Notes: generated from the letters alone by a model not told the origin. DNA of 64,000 nucleotides from Pseudonocardia sediminis (GCF_004217185.1 NZ_SHKL01000001.1:2006001-2070000), one strand, 5' to 3'. Counted from the first letter of the stretch, positions 27,832-36,771 are shown. Program-made: numbers and translations.

Positions 27832-28623
27832 ATGCGGACCGTGCTGGTGATCGGGATCGGGGCCGGTGACCCGGACCACCTGACGCTGCAGGCCGTCGAC
27901 GCCCTCCGGCGGGCCGGGGTCTTCTTCGTCATCGACAAGGGCGGGGACAAGGACGACCTCCTGGCCCTGCGCACCGAGATCCTGCGCCGGCACCGGCCCG
28001 ACGGCGACTTCCGGCTGGTCCCGGCCACGGACCCGCCGCGCGACCGGGGCGAGCTGGCCGACGCCGACTACCGCGACGTCGTCGTCGACTGGCAGGACCG
28101 CCGTGCCGCGCTCTACCGGACGATGCTGACCGACGAGCTGCCCGACGGCGCGACCGGCGCGTTCCTGGTCTGGGGGGACCCGTCGCTCTACGACGGCACG
28201 CTGCGGCTGCTCGACCGGGTGCTCGACGGCATGCCGGACCGGGCGGACTGGCGGGTGGAGTCGATCGCCGGGATCTCCAGCGTCGCCGCCCTGGCCGCGG
28301 CGCACCGGCTGATCCTGAACCGGGTCGGGCGCCCCGTGCTCATCACGACCGGCCGCCGCATCGAGGGCGGCCTGCCCGACGACGCCGACGACGTCGTCGT
28401 GATGCTCGACGGGCGGACGGCGTTCGCGACGCTGCCCCCCGAGCAGAGCAAGGACATCCACATCTACTGGGGTGCCTACCTGGGCACCTCCTACGAGCTC
28501 CTGGTCTCCGGCCCGCTGGACGAGGTGTGTGACGAGATCGTGCGCGTCCGGGAGGACGCCCGCGGTCGGCGAGGCTGGATCATGGACACCTATCTGCTGC
28601 GCCGAGGTGAAGGACAGCGATGA
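27832..28623 (+). CDS. cobF: Precorrin-6A synthase (deacetylating)
   Basis: A 263-residue tetrapyrrole methylase-family enzyme. The first strand and glycine loop GIGAGDPDHLTLQAVDAL is at residues 6-23. DKGGDKDDLLALRTEIL is characteristic of CobF, LVWGDPSLYDGTLRLLD corresponds to the methylase GDPxxY motif near residue 120, and SIAGISSVAALAAAHRL follows. CobF methylates C-1 and removes acetate in the aerobic B12 pathway. ATG 27832 is used because upstream codons are atypical. It is separated from the main cobalamin cluster by 13 kb and is followed after 25 bases by a P450, an unusual neighbour. Confidence 0.9.
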   Translation: MRTVLVIGIGAGDPDHLTLQAVDALRRAGVFFVIDKGGDKDDLLALRTEILRRHRPDGDFRLVPATDPPRDRGELADADYRDVVVDWQDRRAALYRTMLTDELPDGATGAFLVWGDPSLYDGTLRLLDRVLDGMPDRADWRVESIAGISSVAALAAAHRLILNRVGRPVLITTGRRIEGGLPDDADDVVVMLDGRTAFATLPPEQSKDIHIYWGAYLGTSYELLVSGPLDEVCDEIVRVREDARGRRGWIMDTYLLRRGEGQR

Positions 28624-28648
28624 CGCCGCTTGCGGAGGGGACGAACTG

Positions 28649-29797
28649 ATGGGCGAGGCGTCGATGATGCTGCCCCTGCTGCGGGAGGGGCTCGCGCCGG
28701 CGGAGGAGCTCACCGAGCTGCGCGGACGGCTGCCGGTGGCCGGGATGGAGATCCCGGACGAGATCGGGGTGAAGGCGTGGCTGGTCAGCGGCTACGCCCA
28801 GGTGCGCGAGGTGCTCGGTGACCCGGGCCGGTTCTCCAACGACCTGTCGCACCTGGCCGGGACCGGGATCGAGGCACTGGCCGAGCAGGACCCGGGTGGT
28901 CTCGGCTTCCGCGACCCGCCCGAGCACACCCGCCTGCGCCGCCTGCTGACCCGCGAGTTCACCGTGCGCCGGCTCTCCCGCCTCCAGCCCCGGATCGACG
29001 CACTGGTCACCGAGCTGCTCGACGACGTCGAGGCCGCGGGCCCGGGCGCGGACCTGGTGGAGCGCTTCGCCGTGCCGCTGCCCTCCCAGGTGATCTGCGA
29101 GCTGCTCGGTGTCCCGGACTCCGACCGGGCCGAGTTCGAGCGTCGCAGCACGGCGCGCTTCGACATGATCGCCCAGTTCGACAACGCCCTCGACGTGGTC
29201 AACGAGTCGATGGACTACCTGCGCGGCCTGGCCGCCCGGGAGCGTGCGAACCCGGGCGAGGGCCTGCTCGGGGCGCTGGTGCGCGAGCACGGCGACGCGG
29301 TGTCCGACGAGGACCTCGCGGCGCTCGCCGACGGCGTGCTCACCGGCGGCCACGAGACGACGGCCAGCATGGTCGCGCTCGGCGCACTGGAGCTGATGCG
29401 CCACCCCGAGCAGGTGGAGGCGCTGCACCGCAACCCGCACGACGTCGTCGAGGACCTGCTGCGCTCGATGTCGGTGGTGCAGGTGGCGTTCCCCCGTTTC
29501 GCGCGGGAGGACACCGAGGTCGCCGGACGGGCGATCGGCAAGGGCGACGCGATGATCTGCTCGCTGTCCGCGGCGAACACCGACCCGGCCGCGACCGGGT
29601 CCGGGCACCTCGCCTTCGGCTACGGCATCCACCGCTGCGTCGGTGCCGAGCTGGGCCGGATGGAGCTGCGTGCCGCGCTGCCGGCGCTGTTCTCCCGCTT
29701 CCCGGGCCTGACCCCGCAGATCGACGACGAGGACGACCTCGAGCTGCGGTCGTTCTCGATCGTGTTCGGTATGGAGACGCTGCCCGTCCGCTGGTGA
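28649..29797 (+). CDS. Cytochrome P450, atypical: ExxR changed and meander shortened
   Basis: A 382-residue bacterial class I P450. It has the C-helix region DPPEHTRLRRLL, the I-helix oxygen-activation motif GGHETTA near residue 231, and the heme-binding FGYGIHRCVG with the cysteine thiolate near 329. Two family landmarks are altered. The K-helix reads VVEDLLRS, so the ExxR glutamate is aspartate and the helix is about three residues shorter. Between ANTDP and GHLAFGYG about 13-15 residues of the usual DPDRFDxxR meander are absent. Folding or electron transfer may be affected. ATG 28649 has GGAGGGG eight bases upstream. It is coexpressed with cobF and an SRPBCC gene. Confidence 0.82.
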   Translation: MGEASMMLPLLREGLAPAEELTELRGRLPVAGMEIPDEIGVKAWLVSGYAQVREVLGDPGRFSNDLSHLAGTGIEALAEQDPGGLGFRDPPEHTRLRRLLTREFTVRRLSRLQPRIDALVTELLDDVEAAGPGADLVERFAVPLPSQVICELLGVPDSDRAEFERRSTARFDMIAQFDNALDVVNESMDYLRGLAARERANPGEGLLGALVREHGDAVSDEDLAALADGVLTGGHETTASMVALGALELMRHPEQVEALHRNPHDVVEDLLRSMSVVQVAFPRFAREDTEVAGRAIGKGDAMICSLSAANTDPAATGSGHLAFGYGIHRCVGAELGRMELRAALPALFSRFPGLTPQIDDEDDLELRSFSIVFGMETLPVRW

Positions 29798-29824
29798 CCG
29801 GGGCCACACCGCAGTAGGAGAGCA

Positions 29825-30328
29825 ATGCGCTACGCCGACGGACCCACCGCCGAGTCCGAGATCGTCGTCGACGCCCCGGCCGAGGCCCTGTGGCCGCTGG
29901 TCACGGACCTGTCGCTGATGGCCGAGCTCTCCTCGGAGCTGCAGCGCGTGGACTGGCTCGACGGCGCGGACGGCCCGGCCTCCGACGTCCGCTTCCGCGG
30001 CCACAGCGCGCACTCCGCGATCGGGGAGTGGAGCACCGTCTCGACGGTGACGGTCTGGGAGCCGGGCCGCCGCTTCGGCTGGGAGGTCGAGCGGGACCAG
30101 CCCGGGGGCCCGGCCGCGTCGTGGCTGTTCGAGCTGGCTCCGGCCGGCGGCGGTACCCGGGTACGCCAGTGGGCCCGTCTCGGGCCCGGCCCGTCCGGCC
30201 TGACCCCGGCGATCGAGCGCCGGCCGGACAAGGAGGAGCGGATGGTGGCCGTCCGGCTCGACGAGTGGCGCTCGGCCATGGAGGCCAACCTGGCCGCGTT
30301 CAAGGAGCGGGCCGAGAGCGGCTCGTGA
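29825..30328 (+). CDS. SRPBCC (START/polyketide cyclase-like) family protein
   Basis: A 167-residue helix-grip protein. ESEIVVDAPAEALWPLVTDL opens the fold, followed by IGEWSTVSTVTVWEPGRRFGWEV and the C-terminal helix MVAVRLDEWRSAMEANLAAFK. These proteins bind hydrophobic ligands in a deep cavity and act as cyclases, aromatases or carriers. It follows the P450 gene by 27 bases with a good Shine-Dalgarno (taggagag), so the two probably handle a common hydrophobic substrate (inference). Confidence 0.85.
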   Translation: MRYADGPTAESEIVVDAPAEALWPLVTDLSLMAELSSELQRVDWLDGADGPASDVRFRGHSAHSAIGEWSTVSTVTVWEPGRRFGWEVERDQPGGPAASWLFELAPAGGGTRVRQWARLGPGPSGLTPAIERRPDKEERMVAVRLDEWRSAMEANLAAFKERAESGS

Positions 30329-30773
30329 GCTCCGACGGACCGGCGGCACGAGGTCCGGAGTAGACGCCGGACCTCCCGTCCCGACCCGGGCGCCGCCCCG
30401 CGGCGGGGGTGAGCGGATCTTTTTCTGCGCCGACCCGTATCCCCGCGCCGTCGCGCTCGTTGAACGGTCAGGACGACGACCAACCTGAGAACTCTCCCGG
30501 TGTTCGTCGTAGATCATGCAGCCGTTCGGTCCAGTGGACCCGGCACTCGTCGCGTCAGGGCACCGACGAACGCGCGGATCGCATTGCCCCTCTCAGGAAA
30601 GCAACCTCCCGCGGGTGACGTTTCGTAGCGTCACGTCCCGGACGAACCGAGCGAAATCGACCGTGCGGCCCCTCCCCAGGGGTGCCCCCGCTCCCCGGCC
30701 GCGCCGCGTCGATCAGGTTCTCCGCCGATGCTCCCCGCACGTCGCCGATCGGCGACCGGAAGGACCTGCAGAG
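30329..30773 (+). promoter_or_regulatory. Long intergenic leader before the Ser/Asp-rich protein gene
   Basis: About 445 bases with no supported gene. A short hairpin GTGACG-tttcgtag-CGTCAC lies at 30615-30634. Near 30417 there is an atypical run of five T residues. The in-frame codons upstream of 30774 are Arg/Pro-rich and do not look like a conserved protein. A promoter and leader for the secreted protein are the simplest reading. Confidence 0.4.
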
Positions 30774-32891
30774 ATGGGTAAGCACACCCTCCCCGGAAAG
30801 CGCCAGCCCCTCCTCGACCGGCCCTCCGCCCGGGCCCGCCACGCCGCGCCCTCGACCGGCGCCGGGCGGCGCCTGGCCGCGCCCGCCGCGCTGACCGCGC
30901 TGCTGCTGGCCTCCGGTGGGACGGCCGGCACCGCGTTCGCGGGGGAGGGGAGCGACTCGGGCGGCGACTCCGGATCGAGCAGCTCCTCCGACTCGGGATC
31001 CTCGTCGGGCTCGATGTCGGGCTCGGTGTCGGGCTCGATGTCGTCGTCCTCCGGTTCCGCGTCGGGCTCCACCTCCGACGACTGCGACACCGACGCGCAG
31101 GACGCCTCCGGCGGCGCGGACTGCGACGACTCCGGTTCGCCGGTGAAGGCCGTGACCGGGTCCGACCTCGTCGGGTCCGTGATGGACCCGGGCGGGTCGA
31201 AGGACTCCGGCGGCTCTGAGTCGGGTGGTAAGGACTCCGGCGACCAGGACTCGCGTTCGCAGGACGCGTCCTCGGACGACTCGGACGACTCGGACACGGA
31301 GGACTCCGCGACAAAGGACTCCGGCGCGAAGGGCTCGTCCTCCCAGGACTCCGGATCCGCGGGCTCGGGCTCGAAGGACGGCGCGTCCGCCTCCGGCTCG
31401 TCCTCGGCGTCCGGCGGTTCGTCGCTGCCCGGTACCGACCTGCTCGGCTCGGCCGTGCCCGGCACCGACGTGCTCGGCTCGCTGACGAAGGGTGCGGGTG
31501 GTCTCACCGGCGCCGCCTCCGGTCAGGCGTCCGGCAACGCCACGGGTGCGGACGCCTCCGCCCAGGGCTCGACGTCGACGGGATCGCAGGGCTCGGGCGC
31601 GAAGGACTCGGGCGTCAAGGACCCGGGCGCTACGGACTCCGGCGCGAAGGGCGCTGCGGCGAAGGACTCCGGCGCGAAGGGCGCTGCGGCGAAGGACTCC
31701 GGCGCGAAGGGCGCTGCGGCGAAGGACTCCGGCGCGAAGGGCACCTCGGCGTCCGGTTCGGCGTCGGGCTCCGCGACCGCGCCCGCTCCCTCCGCCCCGT
31801 CGTCCGACGGCGGCCCCCTGGCCGGGCTCGCCGGCGTGACCTCGGGCATCGGCAAGGCCCCCGACCTGGTGTCGGCGACGTCCGGCCTGAAGTCGCTGCC
31901 CGACCCGACGAAGGTGACCACCGGCCTGGGCTCCGCCGCCCCCGGCGGCGACGCGGCGAACTCGGCCGTGAACGCCGTCGGCAACCTGACCGGCACCGCG
32001 ATCGGCACCGACGACGAGGCCCCCGCCTCCGCCACCTCCCCGATCTCCGCGCCCGGCGCGCCGGCCGACGTGGACGGCATCGCCGGTCTGGCCCAGCTCC
32101 CCGGTCTCGGCGGGCTCGGCGGCAAGGACGCGGCACTGCCGAAGGCCCCGGCCGTCCCCGGCCTCAGCGGCACCGGCGCCGGTCAGGGCCTGCCCGACGT
32201 CCCGCTGCTGACCACCGGCAACGGCCCGCTGAAGGGCCTGGCCGACAGCACGAGCCTGCCCGACGTCTCCGGCGTCACGGGCAAGGACGGCCTGGCCCCC
32301 GACCTGTCGCCGCTGGCGAAGGCCGCCGGTCTGCCGGACTACTCCGGTCTCGGTGGCCTGCCCGACATCGCCGGTGTGGCCGGCGGTCCGAGCAACGGCC
32401 CGACCACGACGACGCTGTCGTCGAAGAGCCCCGACGGCATCAACGGCACGGCCACGATGGACGAGAACCGGGTCACCGGCACCGCGACCGGGATGGACCC
32501 GAACGCCGAGTACGTCAGCTTCTTCTACGGCGCCACCAGCAGCGCGACCAACCAGAACCCGTGCATCGTCGACGGCACCAACCCGCTCCCGGCGGGTCAG
32601 ACCGTCGGTACCTGGGACGTCGACGAGAACGGCAACGGCACGCTGTCGGCCGACAACCCGCTCGGCAACATGTACAAGCTGCAGGCCGGCACGATGTCGA
32701 TCCGCAAGGTCGAGCACGGCTTCGACAAGTCCACCGCGCTGCCGGTGAACCCGGCCAGCTACTCGCTGGCGAGCTGCGGCGACGTCAACCGCGTCTCCAC
32801 CGCGGACGCGGCGACGAACGCGGTGCCGAAGCTGCCGACGACGAACCTGCCGAAGGTCCCCTACGTCTCGGGTCCCGGCCTGCAGGGCTGA
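30774..32891 (+). CDS. Secreted Ser/Asp/Gly-rich repeat protein
   Basis: A 705-residue predicted exported protein. A basic N-terminus with an Ala/Leu-rich hydrophobic core (LAAPAALTALLLASGG) and an AFA-like cleavage site indicates a signal peptide of about 50 residues. A long low-complexity region rich in Ser, Asp and Gly follows, containing repeats of the AAAKDSGAKG type. Then comes a Leu/Pro-rich section with recurring LPxxxGL-type motifs, and a C-terminal globular part of about 150 residues with two cysteines (NPCIVDG, LASCGDV) that could form a disulfide. No LPxTG or other anchor is seen. Probably an abundant surface or matrix protein; function unknown. The start has GGAAGG ten bases upstream. 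Confidence 0.75.
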   Translation: MGKHTLPGKRQPLLDRPSARARHAAPSTGAGRRLAAPAALTALLLASGGTAGTAFAGEGSDSGGDSGSSSSSDSGSSSGSMSGSVSGSMSSSSGSASGSTSDDCDTDAQDASGGADCDDSGSPVKAVTGSDLVGSVMDPGGSKDSGGSESGGKDSGDQDSRSQDASSDDSDDSDTEDSATKDSGAKGSSSQDSGSAGSGSKDGASASGSSSASGGSSLPGTDLLGSAVPGTDVLGSLTKGAGGLTGAASGQASGNATGADASAQGSTSTGSQGSGAKDSGVKDPGATDSGAKGAAAKDSGAKGAAAKDSGAKGAAAKDSGAKGTSASGSASGSATAPAPSAPSSDGGPLAGLAGVTSGIGKAPDLVSATSGLKSLPDPTKVTTGLGSAAPGGDAANSAVNAVGNLTGTAIGTDDEAPASATSPISAPGAPADVDGIAGLAQLPGLGGLGGKDAALPKAPAVPGLSGTGAGQGLPDVPLLTTGNGPLKGLADSTSLPDVSGVTGKDGLAPDLSPLAKAAGLPDYSGLGGLPDIAGVAGGPSNGPTTTTLSSKSPDGINGTATMDENRVTGTATGMDPNAEYVSFFYGATSSATNQNPCIVDGTNPLPAGQTVGTWDVDENGNGTLSADNPLGNMYKLQAGTMSIRKVEHGFDKSTALPVNPASYSLASCGDVNRVSTADAATNAVPKLPTTNLPKVPYVSGPGLQG
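31634..31740 (+). repeat. 30-base in-frame tandem repeat within the Ser/Asp-rich gene
   Basis: Three identical 30-base units begin at 31634, 31664 and 31694, with a partial fourth from 31724. Each encodes ten residues ending in AAAKDSGAKG-type sequence. The copies are essentially identical, implying recent expansion or gene conversion. Confidence 0.9.
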
Positions 32892-32944
32892 TCGACACGC
32901 GCGGCGACGCGCGGGCGGGCGGGCACTGTGGTCGGATCGGGAGC

Positions 32945-33925
32945 ATGGCTTCCGCAGTGGACACCCTGCTCGACCGCACGATCGTGGGCGGCTACTCCAA
33001 GCTGGGGTACCTGGCCCGGCACGCCGGCTGGACCGGTGACCGGGCCGACCCGGCGCTCGGGTCCCTCGTGGACCGGGTCGCGCTGGTCACCGGGGCGAGC
33101 TCCGGGCTCGGGGAGGCCACCGCGGCCGGCCTGGCCCGGCTCGGCGCGAGCGTGCACCTGCTGGTGCGCAACGAGGACAAGGGGCAGCAGTCCCGGGCCC
33201 GGATCCAGGCGCAGGTGCCCGACGCCCGGCTGACGCTGGAGGTCTGCGACGTCGGCGAGCTGGCCGACGTCCGCCGGTTCTGCGCCGACTTCGTCACCCG
33301 CGTCCCGGCGCTCGACGTCCTGGTGCACAACGCCGGGCTGATGCCGCCGGAGCGCTCCGAGACCTCCGAGGGCAACGAGCTCACCCTCGCCGTCCACGTC
33401 CTGGGCCCGCATCTGATGACCGAGCTTCTCACCGGCGTCCTGAAAGCCGGGGCGGAGCGTTCGGGCACCGACAGCCGGGTGCTGATCGTCGCCTCGGGCG
33501 GCATGTACGCCCAGCCGCTCAAGGTCGACGACCTGCAGTACGAGCAGGGGAACTACGGCGGCACGTCGGCCTACGCCCGGACCAAGCGGATGCAGGTCGT
33601 GCTGGCCGGGCTGTGGGCACGCGAGCTGGCCGGCACCGGCGTCACGGTGCACGCGCTGCACCCGGGATGGGCCGCGACGCCGGGCGTCACCGGTTCCATG
33701 CCCGGGTTCGACAAGGTGGTCGGCCCGCTCCTGCGGACTCCGGAGCAGGGCGCCGACACGGCCGTGTGGCTCGCCACCGCACCGTCCCGCGCCGTGGGCA
33801 CCGGACGCTTCTGGCATGACCGCGCCCCGCGCCCCGCGCACTACTTCCCGTGGACCCGCGAGACCGGCGCCGACCAGGAGCTCTTCTGGGAGAAGGTCAC
33901 CGCTTTGGCACCGGCCACCCCCTGA
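32945..33925 (+). CDS. Short-chain dehydrogenase/reductase (DHRS12-like)
   Basis: A 326-residue SDR. Cofactor motif TGASSGLG near residue 48, NAG in VLVHNAGLMPP near 133, and a YxxxK pair in SAYARTKRMQV near 210. The N-terminal extension LGYLARHAGW and the ending FWHDRAPRPAHYFPWT resemble SDR members related to vertebrate DHRS12. The serine of the classical tetrad is in VASGGMYAQP. Substrate unknown. ATG 32945 is used; it lies about 50 bases downstream of the secreted-protein gene. Confidence 0.85.
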   Translation: MASAVDTLLDRTIVGGYSKLGYLARHAGWTGDRADPALGSLVDRVALVTGASSGLGEATAAGLARLGASVHLLVRNEDKGQQSRARIQAQVPDARLTLEVCDVGELADVRRFCADFVTRVPALDVLVHNAGLMPPERSETSEGNELTLAVHVLGPHLMTELLTGVLKAGAERSGTDSRVLIVASGGMYAQPLKVDDLQYEQGNYGGTSAYARTKRMQVVLAGLWARELAGTGVTVHALHPGWAATPGVTGSMPGFDKVVGPLLRTPEQGADTAVWLATAPSRAVGTGRFWHDRAPRPAHYFPWTRETGADQELFWEKVTALAPATP

Positions 33926-33964
33926 CCCACGCCACCCCACCCCGAGCGCCCCGGGGGCCGGGGG

Positions 33965-35167
33965 TCAGGAGTCCCAGGCGACCAGCAGCTCGCGCGGGCC
34001 GCGGACCAGGGCGCCGGACTTCCACTCGACGTCGTCCGGTGCGCCGGCCAGGCGCAGGTCCGGGAACTCGCGGAGCAGCTCGCCGAGTGCGACCTGCAGC
34101 TCCATCCGGGCCAGCTGCGCGCCCAGGCAGTGGTGCGGGCCGTGCCCGAACGCCATGTGCGGGTTGGACTCCCGGTCGGTGTGCAGCTCCTGCGGGTCCT
34201 CGAACAGCTCGGCGTCCCGGTTCGCGGCGTGGATGGCGACCATGACGGCGTCACCCGCCCGCACCGTCACCCCGCCCATCTCGACGTCCTCCAGCGCGAC
34301 GCGCGGGAACCCGGCCCCGGCGCCGAGCGGGACGAACCGCAGCAGCTCCTCGACGGCGGGGGCGACCGCGTCCGGGTCGGCGCGCAGCGAGTCGGCCAGT
34401 CCCGGCGTGCTCAGGATCGTGAACGTGAAGTTGGCCAGGTGGTTCATCGTCGTCTCGTGCCCGGCGATCAGGATCCCGACGCCGAGCGCGAGCAGCTCGT
34501 CCTCGCTGAGCCGGTCCTCGTCGTCGCGCGCCGCGACCAGGGCGCTGAGCAGGTCGTCGGCCGGTTCCGCGCGCCGCGCCGCGATCAGCCGCGCCATGAA
34601 CGCGAGCATCTCCTCGCGGGCCGCCACACGCTCGTCGGGCGTCATCGACGTCGTCGACAGCGCGGCGTCGGCGCCCCGGCGGAACACCGTGCGCTCGGAG
34701 ACCGGCACGCCGAGCATCTCGCAGATGATCGTCACCGGCAGCGGCATCGACAGGTGGGTCATCAGGTCGGCGGGGGAGCCGGCGCCGCGCAGGTCGGCCA
34801 GCAGCTCCCGGGTCAGCTCGATCGTGCGGGGCTTGAGGTCGGCGACCCGGCGGGTGGTGAACGCGCGGGCCACCAGCTTGCGCAGGCGGGTGTGCTCGGG
34901 CGGGTCCATGTTCAGGATCGAGCTGGTCTGGTGGTCGATCTCCGGGCGGGGACGGGCGACGTCGCGCCCGACGGTCTCGCGGCGGCTGAACCGCGGGTCA
35001 CCGAGCACCGTGCGGACGTCGGCGTGCCGCACGGCCAGCCAGCACTCACCGCCGAAGGGGGCCTGGATCCGGCTCATCGGCTCGTCGCGCTGCAGCCCGG
35101 CGTAGGTCGGGTCCATGTCGAGGGCGTGCGCCCGGCTGAACGGATAGTCGCGGACGGTGGCGGTCAT
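33965..35167 (-). CDS. Cytochrome P450
   Basis: A 400-residue bacterial P450 with all expected landmarks: DPPEHTRLRKLV, the I-helix AGHETTM near residue 240, ExxR in AVEELLRFVP near 270, a normal meander ELFEDPQELHTDR, and the heme loop FGHGPHHCLG with its cysteine near 346. It is the last gene of a crotonase-tetR-P450 operon and is preceded by a palindrome that overlaps the tetR stop codon. The TetR protein probably represses it. It needs a separate ferredoxin partner, which is not in the window. Substrate unknown. Confidence 0.92.
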   Translation of the reverse strand: MTATVRDYPFSRAHALDMDPTYAGLQRDEPMSRIQAPFGGECWLAVRHADVRTVLGDPRFSRRETVGRDVARPRPEIDHQTSSILNMDPPEHTRLRKLVARAFTTRRVADLKPRTIELTRELLADLRGAGSPADLMTHLSMPLPVTIICEMLGVPVSERTVFRRGADAALSTTSMTPDERVAAREEMLAFMARLIAARRAEPADDLLSALVAARDDEDRLSEDELLALGVGILIAGHETTMNHLANFTFTILSTPGLADSLRADPDAVAPAVEELLRFVPLGAGAGFPRVALEDVEMGGVTVRAGDAVMVAIHAANRDAELFEDPQELHTDRESNPHMAFGHGPHHCLGAQLARMELQVALGELLREFPDLRLAGAPDDVEWKSGALVRGPRELLVAWDS

Positions 35168-35176
35168 CGGCTCCCC

Positions 35177-35211
35177 AACGTCGATGTAAGCAATCGCTTA
35201 CCCTCGACGTT
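35177..35211. promoter_or_regulatory. Candidate TetR operator before the P450
   Basis: GTAAGC-aatc-GCTTAC (35186-35201) is a perfect inner palindrome flanked by AACGTCGA and TCGACGTT, which match with a one-base offset. It sits ten bases before the P450 start and overlaps the tetR stop codon. Size and symmetry fit a TetR-family operator. Confidence 0.65.
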
Positions 35212-35917
35212 AGGAATCGCAACGATCGCTGTCAACCGGAGTGCCCCCGTCGTGCAGCAGCGCCGCGGCCGCCCGCGACACGTGCCCGACGACGACGTCC
35301 GGGTCCGCCGAGGCCACGGCCTCGCTGCGGAACACGTTGCGCAGCAGGTTGATGCCCAGCATCCAGCCGAGCAGCAGCTCGGCCCGGAGCGCCGCGTCCG
35401 CCGGACCGGTGCCCCCGGTAGCCACAGTGCCCTCGGTGCCCGAGCCCGGGGCCCGACCACCGTCGGCCAGGGCGGCGAACGCCTTCGTGTAGGCGGTCCC
35501 GAGCTCGTCGCGCACCGCGTTCACCGCTTCCGAGCTCGCCGCGGAGCGCAGCGCCGAGTCGAACAGCCCGCCCGACTCGCCACCGCCCTCGGCGCGCAAC
35601 AGGATCGAGCGCAACGTCCGTTCGAGCAGCTCCTCCGGCGGGCCGCCGTGCAGCACGTCGAGCCCCTGCGCGGCGACGACCTGCGCGAACAGCGCCTCCT
35701 TGTTGCCGAAGTAGCGGAACAGCAGCGCCTGGTTCACCCCCGCCCGGTCGGCGATCGCCCGGACCGACGTCCGGTCGTAGCCGGCGGAGGTGAACAGCTC
35801 CTCGGCCGCGGTGAGCAGCGCCCGCCGCGTCTCCTCGGCGCCCCGGGCGGTGCCGCCGGTGGTGCTTCCGGGGGCGTTCGCGGTGGGGCCACCCGTGCTG
35901 CTCCCCGTGGTGCTCAC
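35210..35917 (-). CDS. TetR-family transcriptional repressor
   Basis: A 235-residue regulator. After a low-complexity Ser/Thr/Gly N-terminus of about 25 residues comes a TetR DNA-binding domain: ETRRALLTAAEELFTSAGYDR, then TSVRAIADRAGVNQALLFRYFGNKEALF. The C-terminal ligand domain is variable, with a Gly/Thr-rich insert around GTEGTVATGGTG. The GTG start overlaps the crotonase stop by four bases, and the stop lies within the palindrome upstream of the P450. It is likely a local repressor of the P450 and possibly of its own operon. Confidence 0.88.
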   Translation of the reverse strand: MSTTGSSTGGPTANAPGSTTGGTARGAEETRRALLTAAEELFTSAGYDRTSVRAIADRAGVNQALLFRYFGNKEALFAQVVAAQGLDVLHGGPPEELLERTLRSILLRAEGGGESGGLFDSALRSAASSEAVNAVRDELGTAYTKAFAALADGGRAPGSGTEGTVATGGTGPADAALRAELLLGWMLGINLLRNVFRSEAVASADPDVVVGHVSRAAAALLHDGGTPVDSDRCDS

Positions 35918-36771
35918 CGTCCGGCGAACCGCGGGGCCCGTCGCTCCAGCGACGCCGCGATCCCCTCGTCGACGTCGGCGGTGGCGCGGAGCGTCGCCTG
36001 CTCGACGGCCTCGTGCGCGGTGATCCGGGCGACCTCCTCGGCCAGGCCCGCGCGCTGTGTGGCGCGGATGCTGCGCACGGCCAGCGGCGCGGCCTCGGCC
36101 AGCTCGGCCGCCAGCGCCAGGGCGCCGTCGCGGATCGCGGCCGGCTCGTCGGCGCCGCCCTCGACCGGGACGAGCCGGTCGGCGAGGGCGAACCGGAGCG
36201 CCTCCTCGGCGCCGACCCGCCGTCCGGTGAGCAGCATGTCCAGCGCGTGCTGCTGCCCGACGACCCGCGGCAGCGACACCGACAGCCCGAAGCCCTGGTG
36301 CAGGCCGAGCCGGGAGAAGTTCGCGCAGAACCGGGTCGACGGCCCGGCGACCCGGAAGTCCGCGGACACCGCGAGCCCGAGCCCGCCACCGATCGCGATG
36401 CCCTGCACCGCGGCCACCACCGGCGTGCCGACCGAGAACACGCGGATGGCCTCGGCGTAGAGGGCGGTGGCGCCGTCCGGGGCGTCGTCGAAGCCGATCG
36501 CGGTGGTGCGGTTGCCGTCGCCGCCGAAGTTCGCCCCGGCGCAGAAGTTGCGCCCCTCACTGGCGAGCACGATCACCCGGACCGACGGGTCGGCGTCGGC
36601 GTCGGCGTAGAGGTCGGCGACCCGGCGGATCATCGTCACGTCGAAGTAGTTGTGCGGCGGGCGCCGCAACGTCACCAGCGCGACGTGCTCACCGACGCGG
36701 TCGACGGTCACCGGCTCGGTCCCGTTCCCCGCCGCGTCCCCGGTTCCGGTCCCCGCTTGGTTCTCCGACAC
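35914..36771 (-). CDS. Enoyl-CoA hydratase/isomerase (crotonase) family protein
   Basis: A 285-residue crotonase with VTLRRPPHNYFDVTMI near residue 35, the oxyanion-hole strand RNFCAGANFGGDG near 75, IAIGGGLGLAVSADFRVAG near 124 and the GFGLSVSLPRVVGQQHALDMLLTG stretch typical of hydratases that act on larger acyl-CoAs. The first 25 residues are Gly/Thr-rich. The GTG at 36771 is chosen for its GGGAGC site upstream; no start further upstream is credible. It heads the operon with tetR and a P450, suggesting breakdown of a cyclic or branched substrate. Confidence 0.85.
   Translation of the reverse strand: MSENQAGTGTGDAAGNGTEPVTVDRVGEHVALVTLRRPPHNYFDVTMIRRVADLYADADADPSVRVIVLASEGRNFCAGANFGGDGNRTTAIGFDDAPDGATALYAEAIRVFSVGTPVVAAVQGIAIGGGLGLAVSADFRVAGPSTRFCANFSRLGLHQGFGLSVSLPRVVGQQHALDMLLTGRRVGAEEALRFALADRLVPVEGGADEPAAIRDGALALAAELAEAAPLAVRSIRATQRAGLAEEVARITAHEAVEQATLRATADVDEGIAASLERRAPRFAGR

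Noticed and set aside
31634-31740. Evenly spaced repeats that look like a CRISPR array
   Set aside because: The repeats are directly adjacent with no spacers, are multiples of three and lie in frame within a gene.
30555-32717. A 720-codon open frame opposite the Ser/Asp-rich protein
   Set aside because: It only mirrors the repetitive DNA and has no signal peptide or domain; the plus-strand frame has a signal peptide and a globular C-terminus.
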